From positions 1 to 64,000 of the forward strand of contig JAHDDP010000018.1 of NCBI GenBank assembly GCA_020629285.1: a stretch of 64,000 bases of DNA, given 5' to 3'. Below are positions 62,163-64,000 of the stretch, piece after piece (position 1 is the stretch's first letter; every line of letters begins with the position of its first letter). Under the pieces are notes generated by a model. That model ran no database searches, was not told where the DNA came from, and was given only the letters and a program-made list of their open reading frames with translations. The DNA is from Maribacter sp. GTDB taxonomy: Bacteria > Bacteroidota > Bacteroidia > Flavobacteriales > Flavobacteriaceae. Position numbers and translations under genes: made by a program.

Positions 62163-62529
62163 TAAAAATTGATTTGTGTGTTAGTTTAGACGTTGAGTAT
62201 GTAGTTTAATTTCTATTTCGTTCTGAAGATTTGTTGTTGAAATGAAATTCATGATAACTACAAACTGACAGAAACAATTGATATGAATACATATTATTGA
62301 TGTAGCACAATATATACTTGTTTAAATCCATCAATGTCAAATGTCATCTGTTAATTAATATTAAGTTAACGCAATTTCGTAAAATTACGTAATATAGAAC
62401 GGATTTAAAATTAATTAAGTATGATTACTTATTTTTTCTCAAATGATATAATAAGGGCGTAGATATTAAACAATAGTAATGTTTAAAGAGCTTAATTTCA
62501 CTTAAAAACGCAGAAAACAAGGTGTTTTA
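62163..62529. other. Gene-free region
   Basis: About 370 AT-rich bases between the AcnB start and the MoxR stop. It should hold the acnB promoter. No ORF, repeat or clear terminator was recognised. Confidence 0.4.
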
Positions 62530-63483
62530 TTAAAGTAACTTATCAATAATATCCTCTTCACTGATACCTTCTGCCTCTGCTTTGTAGTTTTTTATGATAC
62601 GATGACGTAGTATACCTTTAACAACGGCATGTACATCTTCTATGTCTGGAGAGAACTTTCCGTGAATGGCAGCATTTGCCTTTGCCCCTAAGATAAGGTT
62701 CTGAGATGCTCTTGGTCCTGCTCCCCAATCTAAATATTGTTTTACGTAATCTGAAGCTGAGTCTAAGTTAGGTCTTGTACTATTTACCAATTTTACCGCA
62801 TACTCCACAACATTATCTGCCACAGGTATTCTACGTACCAAATCTTGAATAGCTATAATATCTTTAGCATTGAAAAGTGCGTTAATAACCGGCTTGCTAT
62901 TCGCAGTAGTATTCTTCACCACTTGTATTTCTTCGGCTATAGATGGGTATTTTAATTCTATGGCAAACATAAAACGGTCTAATTGCGCTTCTGGTAAAGG
63001 GTAGGTTCCCTCCTGCTCAATCGGGTTTTGTGTAGCCAAAACAAAGTATGGCAAATCTAACTTATGCTGATGACCGGCAATAGTTACCGCTCGCTCTTGC
63101 ATAGCCTCTAAAAGTGCTGCCTGAGTTTTTGGCGGAGTTCTATTGATCTCATCTGCCAAAATAATATTTGAAAATATAGGACCTTTTATAAACTTAAAGT
63201 TTCTGTTCTGGTCCAAAACCTCACTACCAAGAATATCACTTGGCATTAAATCTGGCGTAAACTGTATTCTTTTAAAATCGAGACCTAATGCTTGGGCAAT
63301 GGTATTCACCATTAAAGTTTTTGCCAAGCCTGGCACGCCGATCAGCAAAGAGTGACCACCTGTGTAAATAGAAAGCAAAATCTGTTCAATAACCTCATCT
63401 TGACCTACAATGATCTTGGCTATTTCTTTTTTAAGCTCCGCATGTTTTACAACTAGGCGTTCTATTGCCGCAACGTCTGACAT
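62530..63483 (-). CDS. MoxR-family AAA+ ATPase
   Basis: 317 residues. Walker A in IGVPGLAKTLMVNTIA, Walker B in IILADEINRTPPKTQAALLEAM, sensor 1 in FVLATQNPIEQEGTYPLPEAQLDRFMF and the C-terminal lid with GAGPRASQNLILGAKANA. MoxR ATPases are chaperone-like proteins that work with VWA-domain (BatA-like) partners; those would lie on the minus strand beyond the left of this gene but are not present, so it is not within a full Bat operon here. It starts 4 bases after the stop of the parvulin gene. Confidence 0.93.
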   Translation of the reverse strand: MSDVAAIERLVVKHAELKKEIAKIIVGQDEVIEQILLSIYTGGHSLLIGVPGLAKTLMVNTIAQALGLDFKRIQFTPDLMPSDILGSEVLDQNRNFKFIKGPIFSNIILADEINRTPPKTQAALLEAMQERAVTIAGHQHKLDLPYFVLATQNPIEQEGTYPLPEAQLDRFMFAIELKYPSIAEEIQVVKNTTANSKPVINALFNAKDIIAIQDLVRRIPVADNVVEYAVKLVNSTRPNLDSASDYVKQYLDWGAGPRASQNLILGAKANAAIHGKFSPDIEDVHAVVKGILRHRIIKNYKAEAEGISEEDIIDKLL

Positions 63484-63487
63484 ATAT

Positions 63488-64000
63488 TTATTCTTTTACC
63501 CAGTTATTAGCGAACTCACAATCTTTGTTTTCATCATTAACGCTGATATAGGTATCCTTAATATGCTTGTCCATCCATTTTTTAATGGCGTTGTATTTCT
63601 TTTCAGTAAGTGCCAATTCCTGAATTTTTGTGTAATCTTTAGAAAAATCGGCTACGTGCTCATCATACCTATTGGTAATCTTTAGAATTTTATATTTGGG
63701 CGCTCCACCTCTTGGATCTTCTTCAAGTACAGGATATGTAATTTCATTGTCCTTTAAATTTTGTACTTGATTATATAAGGTTGGATCCATTTTTGTCAAC
63801 TCAAATTTAGAATCGAAGTTTACAGGGTTACGCAACAATCCGCCATCAAATTTTGTCTCTTTTTCATCAGAAAAATTCAGTGCCGCTTCTGCAAAAGTAA
63901 ATTCACCATCTATAATTTTCTTTCTAATGCTATCTAGCTCTGCCTTTGCCTCGTCCATTACTGCTTGAGATATTTCTGGCTGAATCAATATATGTCTTAA
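63488..64000 (-). CDS. Parvulin-type peptidyl-prolyl isomerase, partial (SurA-like)
   Basis: At least 170 residues, open at the right edge. The visible N-terminal part RHILIQPEIS is the usual start of a parvulin domain, followed by AELDSIRKKIIDGEFTFAEAALNFSDEK, GGLLRNPVNFDSKFELTKMDPTLYNQV and GAPKYKILKITNRYDEHVADFSKDY. It is probably the C-terminal parvulin of a periplasmic SurA/PpiC protein that helps outer-membrane protein folding. It ends 4 bases before the MoxR gene on the same strand, suggesting an operon. The true start is outside the window. Confidence 0.85.
   Translation of the reverse strand, partial: LRHILIQPEISQAVMDEAKAELDSIRKKIIDGEFTFAEAALNFSDEKETKFDGGLLRNPVNFDSKFELTKMDPTLYNQVQNLKDNEITYPVLEEDPRGGAPKYKILKITNRYDEHVADFSKDYTKIQELALTEKKYNAIKKWMDKHIKDTYISVNDENKDCEFANNWVKE

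Overview
The window is chromosomal DNA of a marine-type Bacteroidetes, most probably a Flavobacteriaceae of the Maribacter/Zobellia/Arenibacter kind. This rests on the low GC content, TANNTTTG-type promoter boxes, a T9SS gliding-motility C-terminal (CHU_C) remnant, DUF4272, DUF2147 and DUF1569 proteins, LytTR regulators, and flavobacterial crtI-crtB-crtZ and aconitase genes. The genus is inference.

Layout. 1-0.45 kb: a decayed CHU_C (type B T9SS signal) gene remnant. 1.1-4.5 kb: a cytoplasmic histidine kinase and a sigma-54 activator, followed by a good sigma-54 promoter in front of a GreA/Rnk-like protein and a small secreted protein. 4.9-17.8 kb: housekeeping and accessory genes, including an ATP-grasp ligase-like protein, DUF4272, a CrtA-like monooxygenase trio, a Tat-exported FAD oxidoreductase with a VDAxSGxT protein, a Crp/Fnr regulator and a FUSC-type efflux protein on the other strand.

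20.2-36.3 kb: an unusual extracellular polysaccharide locus. It has two response-regulator/GT2 fusion proteins, a GT-C-like polytopic enzyme, an Ig-like lipoprotein, a membrane-anchored GH5-like protein, two GT4 glycosyltransferases, two flippases (one with about 70 residues deleted) and a TPR/outer-membrane beta-barrel protein. One set of paralogues (RR-GT2, flippase, GT4) sits in a compact operon. The other set is dispersed, and each of its genes carries a tandem 21-bp repeat about 75-120 bp upstream.

36.5-44.6 kb: a dense signalling region. A membrane histidine kinase with a CheY-like regulator faces a six-gene operon (H-NOX haem NO sensor, PAS histidine kinase, FIST/NosP-like sensor, second histidine kinase, HPt phosphotransfer protein, LytTR response regulator), with a further CheY-like regulator just upstream. 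The same 21-bp tandem repeat lies upstream of that last regulator. It resembles an AlgR/LytTR binding site, so I propose that NO signals pass through HPt to the LytTR regulator and switch the dispersed polysaccharide genes, and perhaps phosphorylate the RR-GT2 enzymes directly. This is the most interesting candidate system in the window.

44.7-50.6 kb: a complete trans-4-hydroxy-L-proline catabolic operon with a divergent AraC regulator. 50.7-54.6 kb: tRNA-Leu(GAG), then a CarH-type B12/light regulator in an operon with crtI, crtB and crtZ. 54.6-64 kb: a TlpA-like protein lacking its CxxC, two different aconitases flanking a PLP decarboxylase, a MoxR ATPase and a partial parvulin-type prolyl isomerase.
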